The notes under the pieces are model-generated. The model searched no databases. It was not told the origin of the DNA and saw only the letters and a program-made list of their open reading frames with translations. Source: Gammaproteobacteria bacterium (lineage in GTDB: Bacteria; Pseudomonadota; Gammaproteobacteria; Ga0077536). Taken from it: a stretch of 64,000 bases of DNA. The stretch's first letter is position 1; each line of letters begins with the position of its first letter. Positions 17,354 to 25,343 of this stretch are shown in pieces. The position numbers and the translations under genes are program-made. The stretch spans positions 434,001-498,000 of the forward strand of contig JACKNG010000001.1 in the NCBI GenBank assembly GCA_024235015.1, given 5' to 3'.

Positions 17354-18262
17354 ATGACAGCCACTACCGACGTCTTCGAAGCCCAGCGCGCCTTCCTCTT
17401 CGGCATCGCCTACCGCATGCTCGGCAGCGTCAGCGACGCCGAGGACGTGGTGCAGGACGCCTGGCTGCGCTGGCAGGGCGACAGGCCGGCCGATCTCGCC
17501 CAGCCACGCGCCTGGCTCGCGCGCGTCGTCACCCACCTCAGCATCGACCTGCTGCGCCGCCGCCGGCGCGAGCGGGTGGACTACACCGGCCCCTGGCTGC
17601 CCGAGCCGCTGCTCGAGCCCGCCGCCGACGACGGCGCCGATGCCGCCGACCACGCGGCGCTGGCCGAGACCTTGTCGATTGGCCTGCTCGCCCTGCTCGA
17701 GGCACTCCCGCCGACCGAGCGCGCCACGTTCGTGCTGCGCGAGGCCTTCGGCATGGACTACGAAGCCATCGGCGCGATCCTCGAGGCGCAACCGACGACC
17801 TGCCGCCAGTGGTTTCGTCGTGGACGCGCGCGCCTCGCGGCGCGCGATCACGACGCCGCCGCGGGCCGCGCCGGGCGTGCCCTGCTCGACCGCTTCCTCG
17901 CCGCCCTGGCCAGCGGGGATGCCACGCGGGTTGCCGCGCTGCTCGGCGAAGACGTCGAACTGGTCAGCGACGGTGGCGGCAAGGCCGCGGCGGCCAGCCG
18001 TCCGCTGCATGGCCGCCGCGCGGTGTCGCGCTTCCTCGCCGGCCTCGCCGCGCGTGCCGACGCCGCGGTGCGGGTGGCACCGGCGCGGCTCAACGGCGCC
18101 TGGGGTTGCCTGGTCTACCGCGGCGCCATGCTCGAAACGGCGGTTGTCCTGAGCGGCGCTGCCGACGCCGTGCGCGGCATCTACCTGGTGCGCAATCCCG
18201 ACAAGCTCGCCCGCCTGCACGCCGCCGCCCGCTCAGCGGCGCAGTCCACCCAACACCCATAG
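17354..18262 (+). CDS. ECF41-type RNA polymerase sigma factor with SnoaL-like C-terminal domain
   Basis: The 302-residue protein has sigma region 2 (about residues 10-75, FLFGIAYRMLGSVSDAEDVVQDAWLR) and region 4 (about 110-160, ALPPTERATFVLREAFGMDYEAIG). Between them lies the YTGPWLPEPL linker typical of ECF41/SigJ factors. A SnoaL-like domain of about 120 residues ends with the conserved NPDKL motif that modulates activity in this group. ECF41 factors lack a classical anti-sigma factor; the extension regulates them. The usual partner gene (carboxymuconolactone decarboxylase-like, oxidoreductase or epimerase) is not adjacent. Its last 30 bp overlap a convergent membrane-protein gene. Confidence 0.92.
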   Translation: MTATTDVFEAQRAFLFGIAYRMLGSVSDAEDVVQDAWLRWQGDRPADLAQPRAWLARVVTHLSIDLLRRRRRERVDYTGPWLPEPLLEPAADDGADAADHAALAETLSIGLLALLEALPPTERATFVLREAFGMDYEAIGAILEAQPTTCRQWFRRGRARLAARDHDAAAGRAGRALLDRFLAALASGDATRVAALLGEDVELVSDGGGKAAAASRPLHGRRAVSRFLAGLAARADAAVRVAPARLNGAWGCLVYRGAMLETAVVLSGAADAVRGIYLVRNPDKLARLHAAARSAAQSTQHP

Positions 18263-18616
18263 CCCCCACAGCAGGCCGCCGGCGAGCACGCTGGTACCGG
18301 CCAGGCGCAAGGGCGACGGCGGCCCGGCGCCCGCCTCGAGAACGAAGGCGAGCCCGACGAGCAGGAAGCCGAGGGCGCAGGTCTGCAACGGCAGGCGCAG
18401 GCCGGCCAGCGCACGGGCCACGCACAGGCCGGCCACGGTCGCGCCGCCGAGCAGCGCCCAGCCGGTGGCAAAGATCGCGAGCGGCAGGCGTACGGGACCC
18501 CACACGCCGATCGCGACCAGGCCAACCAGGGCGACCGCGGCCGCGGCGAGGGCTACAGCACCGACCAGGCGTTCGACGCGCCCGGGCGGCTGCCAGCCTG
18601 GGCGGGGCGTTGCCAC
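18233..18616 (-). CDS. Small four-helix membrane protein, unknown function
   Basis: A 127-residue protein follows the SrkA-like kinase gene by 11 bp on the same strand. Four hydrophobic segments are visible, near residues 17-37, 43-63, 67-87 and 98-122. They are very rich in Ala, Gly, Leu and Val, with no charged catalytic pattern. I start at the GTG at 18616 (VATPRPGW), just after the kinase stop; the longer frame upstream is a shadow of the kinase gene. The 3' end overlaps the ECF41 gene by 30 bp. I recognise no family. Confidence 0.6.
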   Translation of the reverse strand: MATPRPGWQPPGRVERLVGAVALAAAAVALVGLVAIGVWGPVRLPLAIFATGWALLGGATVAGLCVARALAGLRLPLQTCALGFLLVGLAFVLEAGAGPPSPLRLAGTSVLAGGLLWGLWVLGGLRR

Positions 18617-18627
18617 CCGTGCCGACC

Positions 18628-19617
18628 TCAATCGCCGCCCGGCAGGTCGAAGGGTTCGGCCAGCGCACCGAGCTGTTCGCGCAGCTCGAGCACGTGGCGC
18701 TCCCAGTAGGCCTGGGTGTTGAACCAGGGGAAGGCGTGGGGGAAGGCCGGGTCGTCCCAGCGCCGTGCCAGCCACGCCGCGTAGTGCAGCATGCGCAGGG
18801 TGCGCAGCGGCTCGACCAGGGCCAGCTCGCGGTAATCGAAATCGGCGAACTCCTGGTAACCGTCGAGCACCGCATCGAGCTGGGCGCGCTGTTCTTCCGG
18901 GCTGCCCGAGAGCAGCATCCACAGGTCCTGCACCGCCGGCGCCATGCGCGCGTCGTCGAAATCGACGAAGTGCGGGGCGTCGTCGCGCCACAGCACGTTG
19001 CCGGCGTGGCAGTCGCCGTGCACGCGGCGCAGGCGCACCTCGGCACGGGCCTCGAACGCGCGTTCGAGATGGGCGAGCAGGTCGCGCGTGATGCTGTCGT
19101 AGGCCGGCACGAGGTCGGCCGGGATCCAGCCGTCCTGCAGGAAGGCGATGCTGGCGTGGGCGAAGTCCGCCACCGTGATGGCGCCACGCGCCTGGAACGG
19201 CCGCCCGCCGCCGACGGTATGCAGGCGGGCCAGGCAGCGGCCCATGGTGCGCAGGTTGTCGGCACGGTCGAGGTCCGGCGCGCGACCGCCGCGGCGCGGG
19301 TACAACGCGATGTGGAAACCCTCGAAATGGCGCAGCGTGCCGCCGTCGCGCTCGGCCAGCGGCGCCACCACCGGCAGGCCCTGCGCGGCCAGTTCGGCGA
19401 CGAAATCGTGTTCCTCGTGCAACGCCGCCTCGCTCCAGCGCCCCGGACGGTAGAACTTCGCCACCAGCGGCTCGGCATCCTCGATGCCGACCTGGTAGAC
19501 GCGGTTCTCGTAGCTGTTCAGGGCCAGCAGGCGGCCGTCACAGCGGACCCCGCCGGCCTCGATCGCGGCGAGGATGAAATCCGGCGTCAGGCGTTCGAAG
19601 GGATGGGAGTCGGACAC
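18628..19617 (-). CDS. srkA: Stress response kinase A (YihE/SrkA family)
   Basis: The 329-residue aminoglycoside-phosphotransferase-fold Ser/Thr kinase resembles E. coli SrkA (328 residues), which protects cells from stress-induced death by countering MazEF. Hallmarks are LNSYENRVYQVG near residue 35, VAKFYRPGRWS with the ATP-binding Lys, the catalytic loop VHGDCHAGNVLW and the metal-binding FVDFDDARMAP. The GTG at 19617 (VSDSHPFERLTPDF) matches the family N-terminus; an in-frame ATG at 19686 would add 23 unmatched residues. In Enterobacteria srkA sits next to dsbA; here a small membrane protein follows it. Confidence 0.9.
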   Translation of the reverse strand: MSDSHPFERLTPDFILAAIEAGGVRCDGRLLALNSYENRVYQVGIEDAEPLVAKFYRPGRWSEAALHEEHDFVAELAAQGLPVVAPLAERDGGTLRHFEGFHIALYPRRGGRAPDLDRADNLRTMGRCLARLHTVGGGRPFQARGAITVADFAHASIAFLQDGWIPADLVPAYDSITRDLLAHLERAFEARAEVRLRRVHGDCHAGNVLWRDDAPHFVDFDDARMAPAVQDLWMLLSGSPEEQRAQLDAVLDGYQEFADFDYRELALVEPLRTLRMLHYAAWLARRWDDPAFPHAFPWFNTQAYWERHVLELREQLGALAEPFDLPGGD

Positions 19618-19764
19618 CTCAGGCAGCTCTCGACGCGTGGCGGGACCGTCCGTGGGCCTTGTTGCGCCTGGCCCGGCCATGCTCATGCCTCGCGAGCAGG
19701 CGCTGTGCGTCGCGCGCGGCGCCTGCCATGCCCCGGGCCTGCTCGCGCACGGTTCGGCGTCCCC

Positions 19765-20616
19765 TCAGTCGCGCAGGCGACGCGCGAGTGCGGCGACCTG
19801 GTCGAGCACCGGCAGGACCTCGTCGCGCGGCGCCGAGGGCAGGCCGAAGATGAGATGCGAGTAGCCGGCCGCGACCTGCTCGCGGACCGTCGCTTCGTCC
19901 AGCGGCGGGTAGAACAGGGCCAGGGTGATGTCCTCGGCCTTGCGCCCGCGTTTCGCGCAGGCTTCGCGCAACTGTTCCACCGAGGCGCCGCCGGCGCGAC
20001 CGCCGACCGGGATCCAGCCGTCGGCGTACTCGGCGACGCGGTCGGCGACGTACTTCGAGTTGGCGCCGATCCAGATCGGCGGGCCGCCCGGCTGGACCGG
20101 CTTCGGGTACGACCACATCGGCGCGAAGTCGACGTACTCGCCGTGGAATTCCGGTTCGTCCTCGCTCCAGATGGTCTTCATGGCCAGGATGCGTTCGCGC
20201 ACGACCTTCCAGCGTTGTTCGAACTCGACCCCATGGTTCTCGATCTCGGGCTTGTTCCAGCCTGCGCCGATGCCGAAGATGAAGCGCCCGTTGGACAACC
20301 GGTCGACCGTCGCCACCTCCTTGGCGAGAGTGATGGGATGGCGCTGCGAGACCAGGCAGATCCCGGTGCCGAGACGGATGCGCTCGGTGACCGCGGCGCA
20401 GGCGCCGAGCACGACGAAGGGATCGTAGGTGCGCAGGTAGGGCGGTGGCACCTTGCCGTCGGGAAAGAACGGCGAATGGGTGTCGAGCGGTATGTGGGTG
20501 TGCTCGGGCACGAACAGGGAGTCGAGCCCGCGCGTCTCGACCTCGCGCGCGAGTTCGACCGGCTGCATGGACTGGTCGGTGGCGAAGATCATCACGCCGC
20601 AGGCGGGAGAGGTCAT
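19765..20616 (-). CDS. LLM-class F420-/flavin-dependent oxidoreductase
   Basis: The 283-residue luciferase-like TIM-barrel protein is of the compact type often annotated as F420-dependent. Visible blocks are FVPEHTHIP, IRLGTGICLVSQRHPITLAKEVATVD, GRFIFGIGAGWNKPEIENHG and DGWIPVGG. It is a close paralogue of the protein at 42775-43635, with long shared stretches. The ATG at 20616 has AGGAG upstream; the much longer frame over it is a shadow of the divergent thiolase gene. A perfect palindrome lies in the 138-bp spacer to that gene. The cofactor (FMN or F420) cannot be determined here. Confidence 0.9.
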   Translation of the reverse strand: MTSPACGVMIFATDQSMQPVELAREVETRGLDSLFVPEHTHIPLDTHSPFFPDGKVPPPYLRTYDPFVVLGACAAVTERIRLGTGICLVSQRHPITLAKEVATVDRLSNGRFIFGIGAGWNKPEIENHGVEFEQRWKVVRERILAMKTIWSEDEPEFHGEYVDFAPMWSYPKPVQPGGPPIWIGANSKYVADRVAEYADGWIPVGGRAGGASVEQLREACAKRGRKAEDITLALFYPPLDEATVREQVAAGYSHLIFGLPSAPRDEVLPVLDQVAALARRLRD

Positions 20617-20656
20617 GACAGGCTCCTGGTGGAATGGGGGCGGCAGCAGGCCGGGC

Positions 20657-20717
20657 AATTGGTGACAGTATACTTTCGGCGCCCCGGTGAGGCGCCGAAA
20701 GTATACTGTCACCAATT
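20657..20717. repeat. Perfect intergenic palindrome, copy 2
   Basis: The arms 20657-20683 and 20691-20717 are perfectly complementary over 27 bp, with a 7-nt loop CCGGTGA. The core reads GGTGACAGTATACTTTCGG. It occupies almost half of the 138-bp space between the divergent luciferase-like and thiolase genes, starting 40 bp upstream of one and ending 37 bp upstream of the other. There is no T-run. The same core occurs at 34044 and 38877, and in a variant form at 556. Confidence 0.92.
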
Positions 20718-20754
20718 CGCTCGTTCCCCCGTCCGACCACGCCCGGAGTCCGCC

Positions 20755-21936
20755 ATGCAACGCAACGTCAATGTCCTCGGTGTCGGCATGACACCGTTCA
20801 AAACGCCCAAGCACGCCGATCCCTACGACGTCATGGGCATCGCCGCCGGGCGCCTCGCCTTCGACGATGCCGGCATCGGCTACGACTGCGTCGAGCAGGC
20901 CTACGTCGGCTACGTCTACGGCGATTCCACCGCCGGCCAGCGCGTGGTCTACGAGCTCGGCATGACCGGCATCCCGGTGTTCAACGTCAACAACAACTGT
21001 GCGACCGGCTCTTCGGCCCTCTACCTCGCGCGCCAGGCGGTCGAGTCCGGCGCGGTCGAATGCGCGCTTGCGCTCGGCTTCGAGCAGATGAGCCCGGGCG
21101 CGCTGGGGGTGGTCTTCCCCGACCGCCCCGCCCCGCTCGGCAGGTTCGTCGAACGCGCCCTGGCCAAGTACGGCGACAGCCAGGTGCCGATGGCACCGCT
21201 GCTGTTCGGCGGCGCCGGGCGCGAGTACATGGAGAAATACGGCACCAAGCCGGAAACCTTCGGCCGTATCACCGTCAAGGCCCGCCAACACGCCGCGCAC
21301 AACCCGAACGCCGTGTTCCGCGACCCGCTGAGCCTGGAGGAAGTCATGGCCAGCGCCTCGATCTGCGATCCGGTGACCCGTTTCCAATGCTGCCCACCGA
21401 CCTGCGGCGCGGCCGCCGCGGTGCTGTGCTCGGACGACTTCGCCCGCCGTCACGGCCTCAAGCCCCGGGTCCGTATCGCCGCCCAGGCCATGACCACCGA
21501 CACCGCCTCGACCTTCGGCGACAGCCTCATGGCGACGGTCGGTTACGACATGTCGAAAGCCGCGGCGCAAAAGGTCTACGAGGCCGCCGGCATCGGTCCC
21601 GAGGACGTCAAGGTGGTCGAGCTGCACGACTGCTTCTCGACCAACGAGGTGCTCAACTACGAGGCGCTGGGCCTGACCGCCGAAGGCACGGCCGAGCGCA
21701 TGATCGAGGACGGCGACAACACCTACGGCGGCAAGTACGTGGTCAACCCGTCCGGCGGCCTCATCTCCAAGGGCCATCCGCTCGGCGCCACCGGGCTCGC
21801 GCAGTGCGCCGAACTCAACTGGCACCTGCGCGACGAGGCCGGGCCACGCCAGGTCGAGGGCGCCAAGGTCGCGCTGCAGCACAACATCGGCCTCGGCGGC
21901 TGCTGCGTCGTGACGCTCTACGAACGCCTCGGCTGA
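20755..21936 (+). CDS. SCPx-type thiolase / lipid-transfer acetyl-CoA acetyltransferase
   Basis: The 393-residue thiolase-fold protein belongs to the sterol carrier protein X-like group. The nucleophile Cys is in NNNCATGSSAL, the catalytic His in SKGHPLGATG, and the HDCFSTNEV block is typical of SCPx thiolases. GLGGCCVVTLYERLG forms the C-terminal active-site loop. These enzymes cleave branched or steroid side-chain 3-ketoacyl-CoA, or form a complex with a hydratase or aldolase partner. The ATG at 20755 has CGGAG upstream. An imine-reductase-like gene follows after 22 bp on the same strand. No DUF35 partner (commonly adjacent) is seen. Confidence 0.9.
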   Translation: MQRNVNVLGVGMTPFKTPKHADPYDVMGIAAGRLAFDDAGIGYDCVEQAYVGYVYGDSTAGQRVVYELGMTGIPVFNVNNNCATGSSALYLARQAVESGAVECALALGFEQMSPGALGVVFPDRPAPLGRFVERALAKYGDSQVPMAPLLFGGAGREYMEKYGTKPETFGRITVKARQHAAHNPNAVFRDPLSLEEVMASASICDPVTRFQCCPPTCGAAAAVLCSDDFARRHGLKPRVRIAAQAMTTDTASTFGDSLMATVGYDMSKAAAQKVYEAAGIGPEDVKVVELHDCFSTNEVLNYEALGLTAEGTAERMIEDGDNTYGGKYVVNPSGGLISKGHPLGATGLAQCAELNWHLRDEAGPRQVEGAKVALQHNIGLGGCCVVTLYERLG

Positions 21937-21958
21937 AGCCACGCCAGGCAGCCCGCGC

Positions 21959-22834
21959 GTGGCCCATCCCACCCTCACCGTCATCGGCCTCGGCCGCATG
22001 GGCAGCGCGCTGGCCGGCTGCTTCGCCGCCGCCGGCGTGCCGCTGACGGTGTGGAACCGCAGCCCCGCGCGCGCCTTCGCCTTCGACGGCCGCGCCGCCA
22101 TCGGCCTGAACGCCGCCGCGGCCTGCGCCGCCAGCGACGTCATCGTGCTGTGCCTGTCTGATTACAGCGCCGGGCTCGAAGTCATGGACGAGGTCGCCGC
22201 ACACACCGAACTGGCCGGCAAGCTGCTCGTGCAGTTCACCAGCGGCTCGCCCTCGGACGCCCGCACCATGGCGGCCTGGGCGCACATGCACGGGCTGGCC
22301 TACCTCGATGCCGCCATCCTCGCCTATCCCGCCGGCGTCGGCAGCGAGGGCGCGATCGTGTTCTACGCCGGCGACGAAGCGCCGTGGGAGCGCCATGCCG
22401 ACACCCTGCGCCTGCCGGGCGGCCTCACCCGCTACCTCGGCGAGGCGGTCGGTGCCGCCGCCGCGCTCGACTGCGCGGCGCTGGGCTATTACTACGGCGC
22501 GACCCTGGCGATGCTGCACGGCGCCGCGTTGTGCGAATCCGAGAGCCTGCCACTGACCGAGTACTTCTTCATCGCCAAGCGCCTCGCGCCGCTGCTCGCC
22601 GGCACCGCCGACAATGCGCGCGAGATGATTGCGCGCGAGATCTACGCCGGCAACGAGTGCGCCAACGAGGTGCATACCGCGGCCATGCGCCACGTTCAGC
22701 GCATGAGCCATGACAACGAGGTCGAGCCGCGCCTGGCCGATACCGTCATGGCGGCGTTCCGCAAGGCGCTGGCAGCAGGCCACGGCGAAGACGAGATCGC
22801 GGCCCTGTTCGAGGTCCTGCGCCGGCCGCGCTGA
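21959..22834 (+). CDS. Imine reductase-like NAD(P)-binding protein (beta-hydroxyacid dehydrogenase superfamily)
   Basis: The 291-residue protein starts at the GTG at 21959, 22 bp after the thiolase. It has an N-terminal Rossmann fold (GLGRMGSALAGCF, then VWNRSPARA, NADPH-type) and a C-terminal helical dimerisation domain. Several blocks resemble imine reductases more than 3-hydroxyisobutyrate dehydrogenases: AILAYPAGVGSEGAIVFYAGD, TRYLGEAVGAAAALDCAALGYYYG and the Asp within it. The beta-HAD catalytic Lys region is not seen. It would reduce cyclic imines or a related C=N or C=O bond with NADPH, but the natural substrate is unknown. Confidence 0.8.
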   Translation: MAHPTLTVIGLGRMGSALAGCFAAAGVPLTVWNRSPARAFAFDGRAAIGLNAAAACAASDVIVLCLSDYSAGLEVMDEVAAHTELAGKLLVQFTSGSPSDARTMAAWAHMHGLAYLDAAILAYPAGVGSEGAIVFYAGDEAPWERHADTLRLPGGLTRYLGEAVGAAAALDCAALGYYYGATLAMLHGAALCESESLPLTEYFFIAKRLAPLLAGTADNAREMIAREIYAGNECANEVHTAAMRHVQRMSHDNEVEPRLADTVMAAFRKALAAGHGEDEIAALFEVLRRPR

Positions 22835-22840
22835 CGGCCC

Positions 22841-23173
22841 TCAGCCCGACGCGGCGAAAAAGGTATAGCTGCGCTCGACCCGCGCCACGCGCACGGCGTA
22901 GGCGTCGTACCACTGGGCGCGGCCGCGTTGCTGGGCGGCACGATGCTCGACGTGGCGTTTCCAGCCCAGGATCGCGTCCTCGTCGCGCCAGTAGCTGACG
23001 ACCACCTCGCCGCTCTCGTCGTGGGCCGACTCGACACCGAGGAAACCCGGCATGTCGGCCACCAGTTCGAGCATGCGGCCTATGGTGGTCTCGTAATCGG
23101 TCTGGTCGGCGCTGGCGCGGGCGCTGAAGATGACCGCGTAATACGGCGCTTCCAGGCCTTCAAGGATCTGCAT
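22841..23173 (-). CDS. Antibiotic biosynthesis monooxygenase-like (ABM fold) protein
   Basis: The 110-residue protein has the ABM dimeric alpha/beta-barrel pattern: AVIFSARAS near the start, MLELVADMPGFLGVESAHDE, then VVSYWRDEDAILGWKRHVEHRAAQQRGRAQWYD. The central YWxDexai..W..h..H..aq..gr..wy block is typical of the small quinol- or haem-associated ABM proteins. I start at ATG 23173, with GGGGAGGGGA upstream; the frame beyond it has no homology. It is convergent with the imine-reductase-like gene, 6 bp apart. The substrate is unknown. Confidence 0.85.
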   Translation of the reverse strand: MQILEGLEAPYYAVIFSARASADQTDYETTIGRMLELVADMPGFLGVESAHDESGEVVVSYWRDEDAILGWKRHVEHRAAQQRGRAQWYDAYAVRVARVERSYTFFAASG

Positions 23174-23479
23174 CGACGTCCCCTCCCCGCAAGTGGCAGG
23201 CGGCCAGCATAGCGCCGGCGAGGCGCCAGGGGATCGGCCAACTGCCGGCCACCGTCGCAAGCACCGTGGCACGCGTTCGCGGCCCAGGTATCCCGGAGGC
23301 GGCGTTCCGGGCGCCGCGAGAGCACCCGGCGTGGCGTGGTGTCGCCGGGCGCGGATCCGAGCGGTGGCGGCACCGGCGTGCAGGCCGAAAGGCCGGCCGA
23401 AAGGCGTTGCCCACCGCCCCCCGTGTCCACCGCCGCAGTGCCCACCGGCCTGTTAGACTGCGCGCCGGAGGTATCGCCC
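23174..23479. other. Intergenic region without a recognisable gene
   Basis: This 306-bp spacer separates divergent genes: the ABM protein (minus) and the SoxYZ-like carrier (plus). It is GC-rich like its surroundings. The open frames crossing it are compositional, and I see no tRNA, hairpin terminator or repeat. It must carry both promoters. GGAGG just upstream of 23480 is the ribosome-binding site of the carrier gene. Confidence 0.6.
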
Positions 23480-24277
23480 ATGTCCCAGCCGTTCCGCATC
23501 GCCGTCATCCTGCTCGCCCTCCTCGGCGCGCTGCCCGCGGCCGCCCAGCAGTCCGCCGTGGACGTGTGGGAGACCCTGCTGCGGCCGCACCATTTCCCGG
23601 ACACCGAGATCATCGAGGACAGCACGGTCATCGAGTTGAGCACGCCCTACCGCTCCGAGGATGCCGCCTTCACCCCGCTGCGCATCACGGCCAAGATCCC
23701 GCAGACGCCGGCGCGCTACATCGAGTCCATCCACCTCTTCGTCGACCACAATCCCGAACCCGAGGTCGGCACCTTCCATTTCACGCCGGCCGCCGGCCGC
23801 GCCGACCTCGCGCTGCGCATCCGCATCGATCGCTACACTGACGTGCGCGCCATCGCCGTGCTGAACAACGGCGAGCACCACATGGTCAAGAGCTTCGTCA
23901 AGGCGCAGGGCGGCTGCGCCATCCCGGTCGCCATCGACTACAAGCAGGCCATGGCCGGGCTCGGCAAGATCCAGTTGCACACCCTTACCGACAAGGTCGA
24001 GGATGGCGCCGGCCTGCCGACCCAGCTGCGCATCCGCCACCCCAATTTCACCGGCATGCAGATGGACTACAAGATCTACGCCGTGCGCCCGGCGCACTAC
24101 GTGAACTCGATCCGCGTGCTGCTGAACGGCGAGGCCATCATGACCGCGGAGACCGGCATCTCGATCAGCGAGGACCCGAGCTTCCGCTTCTTCGTCAATC
24201 CCGACGCCAAGGGCACCCTGACCGCCGAGATCACCGACACCAAGGGCAACAGCTGGGAAGAATCCCTGACCCTCTAG
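23480..24277 (+). CDS. Fused SoxYZ-like sulfur/thiol carrier protein (quinoprotein dehydrogenase-associated type)
   Basis: The 265-residue exported protein has a signal peptide (MSQPFRIAVILLALLGALPAAAQ-Q), an N-terminal SoxY-like domain and a C-terminal SoxZ-like domain. The SoxY part ends in KAQGGCAIPV, with Cys in the GGC position where SoxY binds sulfur intermediates. The SoxZ part (about residues 170-265) shows RIRHPNFTGMQMDY and ends in TDTKGNSWEES. Fused SoxYZ proteins are usually near PQQ-dependent methanol or alcohol dehydrogenases; none is near here. The gene shares CTAG with the convergent nitronate monooxygenase gene. The physiological role is uncertain. Confidence 0.85.
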   Translation: MSQPFRIAVILLALLGALPAAAQQSAVDVWETLLRPHHFPDTEIIEDSTVIELSTPYRSEDAAFTPLRITAKIPQTPARYIESIHLFVDHNPEPEVGTFHFTPAAGRADLALRIRIDRYTDVRAIAVLNNGEHHMVKSFVKAQGGCAIPVAIDYKQAMAGLGKIQLHTLTDKVEDGAGLPTQLRIRHPNFTGMQMDYKIYAVRPAHYVNSIRVLLNGEAIMTAETGISISEDPSFRFFVNPDAKGTLTAEITDTKGNSWEESLTL

Positions 24278-25254
24278 GCGTCGCGGCGCAGCAGCGCGGC
24301 GGCACCCGCCAGGCAGGCCGCGGCCTCGGCCACGATACGCACGACGAGGTCGGCCGCCGGCGGACAATCGCCGACGAGGTCGGCCGCCTCGCCGACGATG
24401 ACCGCGGCGCGCTCGGTATCGGCGGTGGCGACGGCCCTGGCGTAGTCGATACGTGCACTGTCGATGTCCCGTTCGAAGGCGGCCGGGTCGGCCGCGTACT
24501 CGCGCGTGACGGCGTTGGCGAGCGTGCGCAGGGCGTAACCCGGCGGCCAGTCCCAGCCGCGCAGTCGATCGAAGGCGGGGCTGCGCACGCTGTCGTCGCC
24601 GCTGGCCGCCACCGCCACGGCGCGCAGGGCGGGCGCGGCGAGCGATTCGGCACAGGCATAGAAGCGGCTGCCGAGCATGCCGCCGGCGGCGCCGAGCATC
24701 AGTGCCGCGGCCAGGCCGCGACCGTCGGCAATCCCCCCCGCCGCCACCACCGGCAACGGCGCCACGGCGTCGACCACCGCCGGCACCAGCGGCAGGGTGG
24801 CGCGCTGGCCGGCGTGCCCGCCGGCCTCGCTGCCCTGGGCGACGACGACGTCGGCACCGGCGTCGCGTGCTGCGCGCGCCTGCGCCACGCTCTGCACCTG
24901 CACGACAAGGCGGGCGCCGGCGGCCCGGATCGCGGGGGCGAACGGCGCCGCCTCGCCAAACGACAGCAGCACGGCGCGCACCCCGTGCGCGAGGGCGAGA
25001 TCGAGCACCGTCGGCCGCGCGGCGAGACGCCAGCCGATGAAACCGATGCCGACCGGTACGTCACCGGCGGCGGCGAGTTCGGCGCCGATCCATTCCGGGT
25101 CGCAATAGCCGCCACCGATGAAGCCGAGCCCGCCGGCGCGGCTGACCGCCGTGGCGAGACGGCCGCCGGCGACGCCGGCCATGGGTGCCGACAGCAGCGG
25201 ATGGACGATGCCGAGGGTGGCGGCGAGCGGGCTGTGCAGGAGGCTGGAGGACAT
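24274..25254 (-). CDS. Nitronate monooxygenase-family FMN enzyme
   Basis: The 326-residue TIM-barrel flavoprotein is of the 2-nitropropane dioxygenase/nitronate monooxygenase family. Blocks seen are PLLSAPMAGVAGGRLATAVSRAGGLGFIGGG at the N-terminus, VVAQGSEAGGHAGQ (FMN phosphate loop) and PVVAAGGIADGRGLAAALMLGAAGGMLGSRF. The family oxidises alkyl nitronates or related carbanions; many members are uncharacterised and may be enoyl reductase-like. The ATG at 25254 follows GGAGGA at a short distance. It overlaps the convergent SoxYZ-like gene by 4 bp. Confidence 0.88.
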   Translation of the reverse strand: MSSSLLHSPLAATLGIVHPLLSAPMAGVAGGRLATAVSRAGGLGFIGGGYCDPEWIGAELAAAGDVPVGIGFIGWRLAARPTVLDLALAHGVRAVLLSFGEAAPFAPAIRAAGARLVVQVQSVAQARAARDAGADVVVAQGSEAGGHAGQRATLPLVPAVVDAVAPLPVVAAGGIADGRGLAAALMLGAAGGMLGSRFYACAESLAAPALRAVAVAASGDDSVRSPAFDRLRGWDWPPGYALRTLANAVTREYAADPAAFERDIDSARIDYARAVATADTERAAVIVGEAADLVGDCPPAADLVVRIVAEAAACLAGAAALLRRDA

Positions 25255-25343
25255 CCGCGGATTGTCCCTCCACGCCCGGCAACGGGGAAGTCGCGCCCCG
25301 ACCTGGGCTACACTCGCCGCCCGCCCGTCAGCACCCAACGCCC

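Noticed and set aside
17809..21936. A 1375-codon plus-strand frame ending in the thiolase
   Set aside because: Only codons from 20755 on are homologous. The first 980 codons shadow the sigma, kinase and luciferase-like genes.
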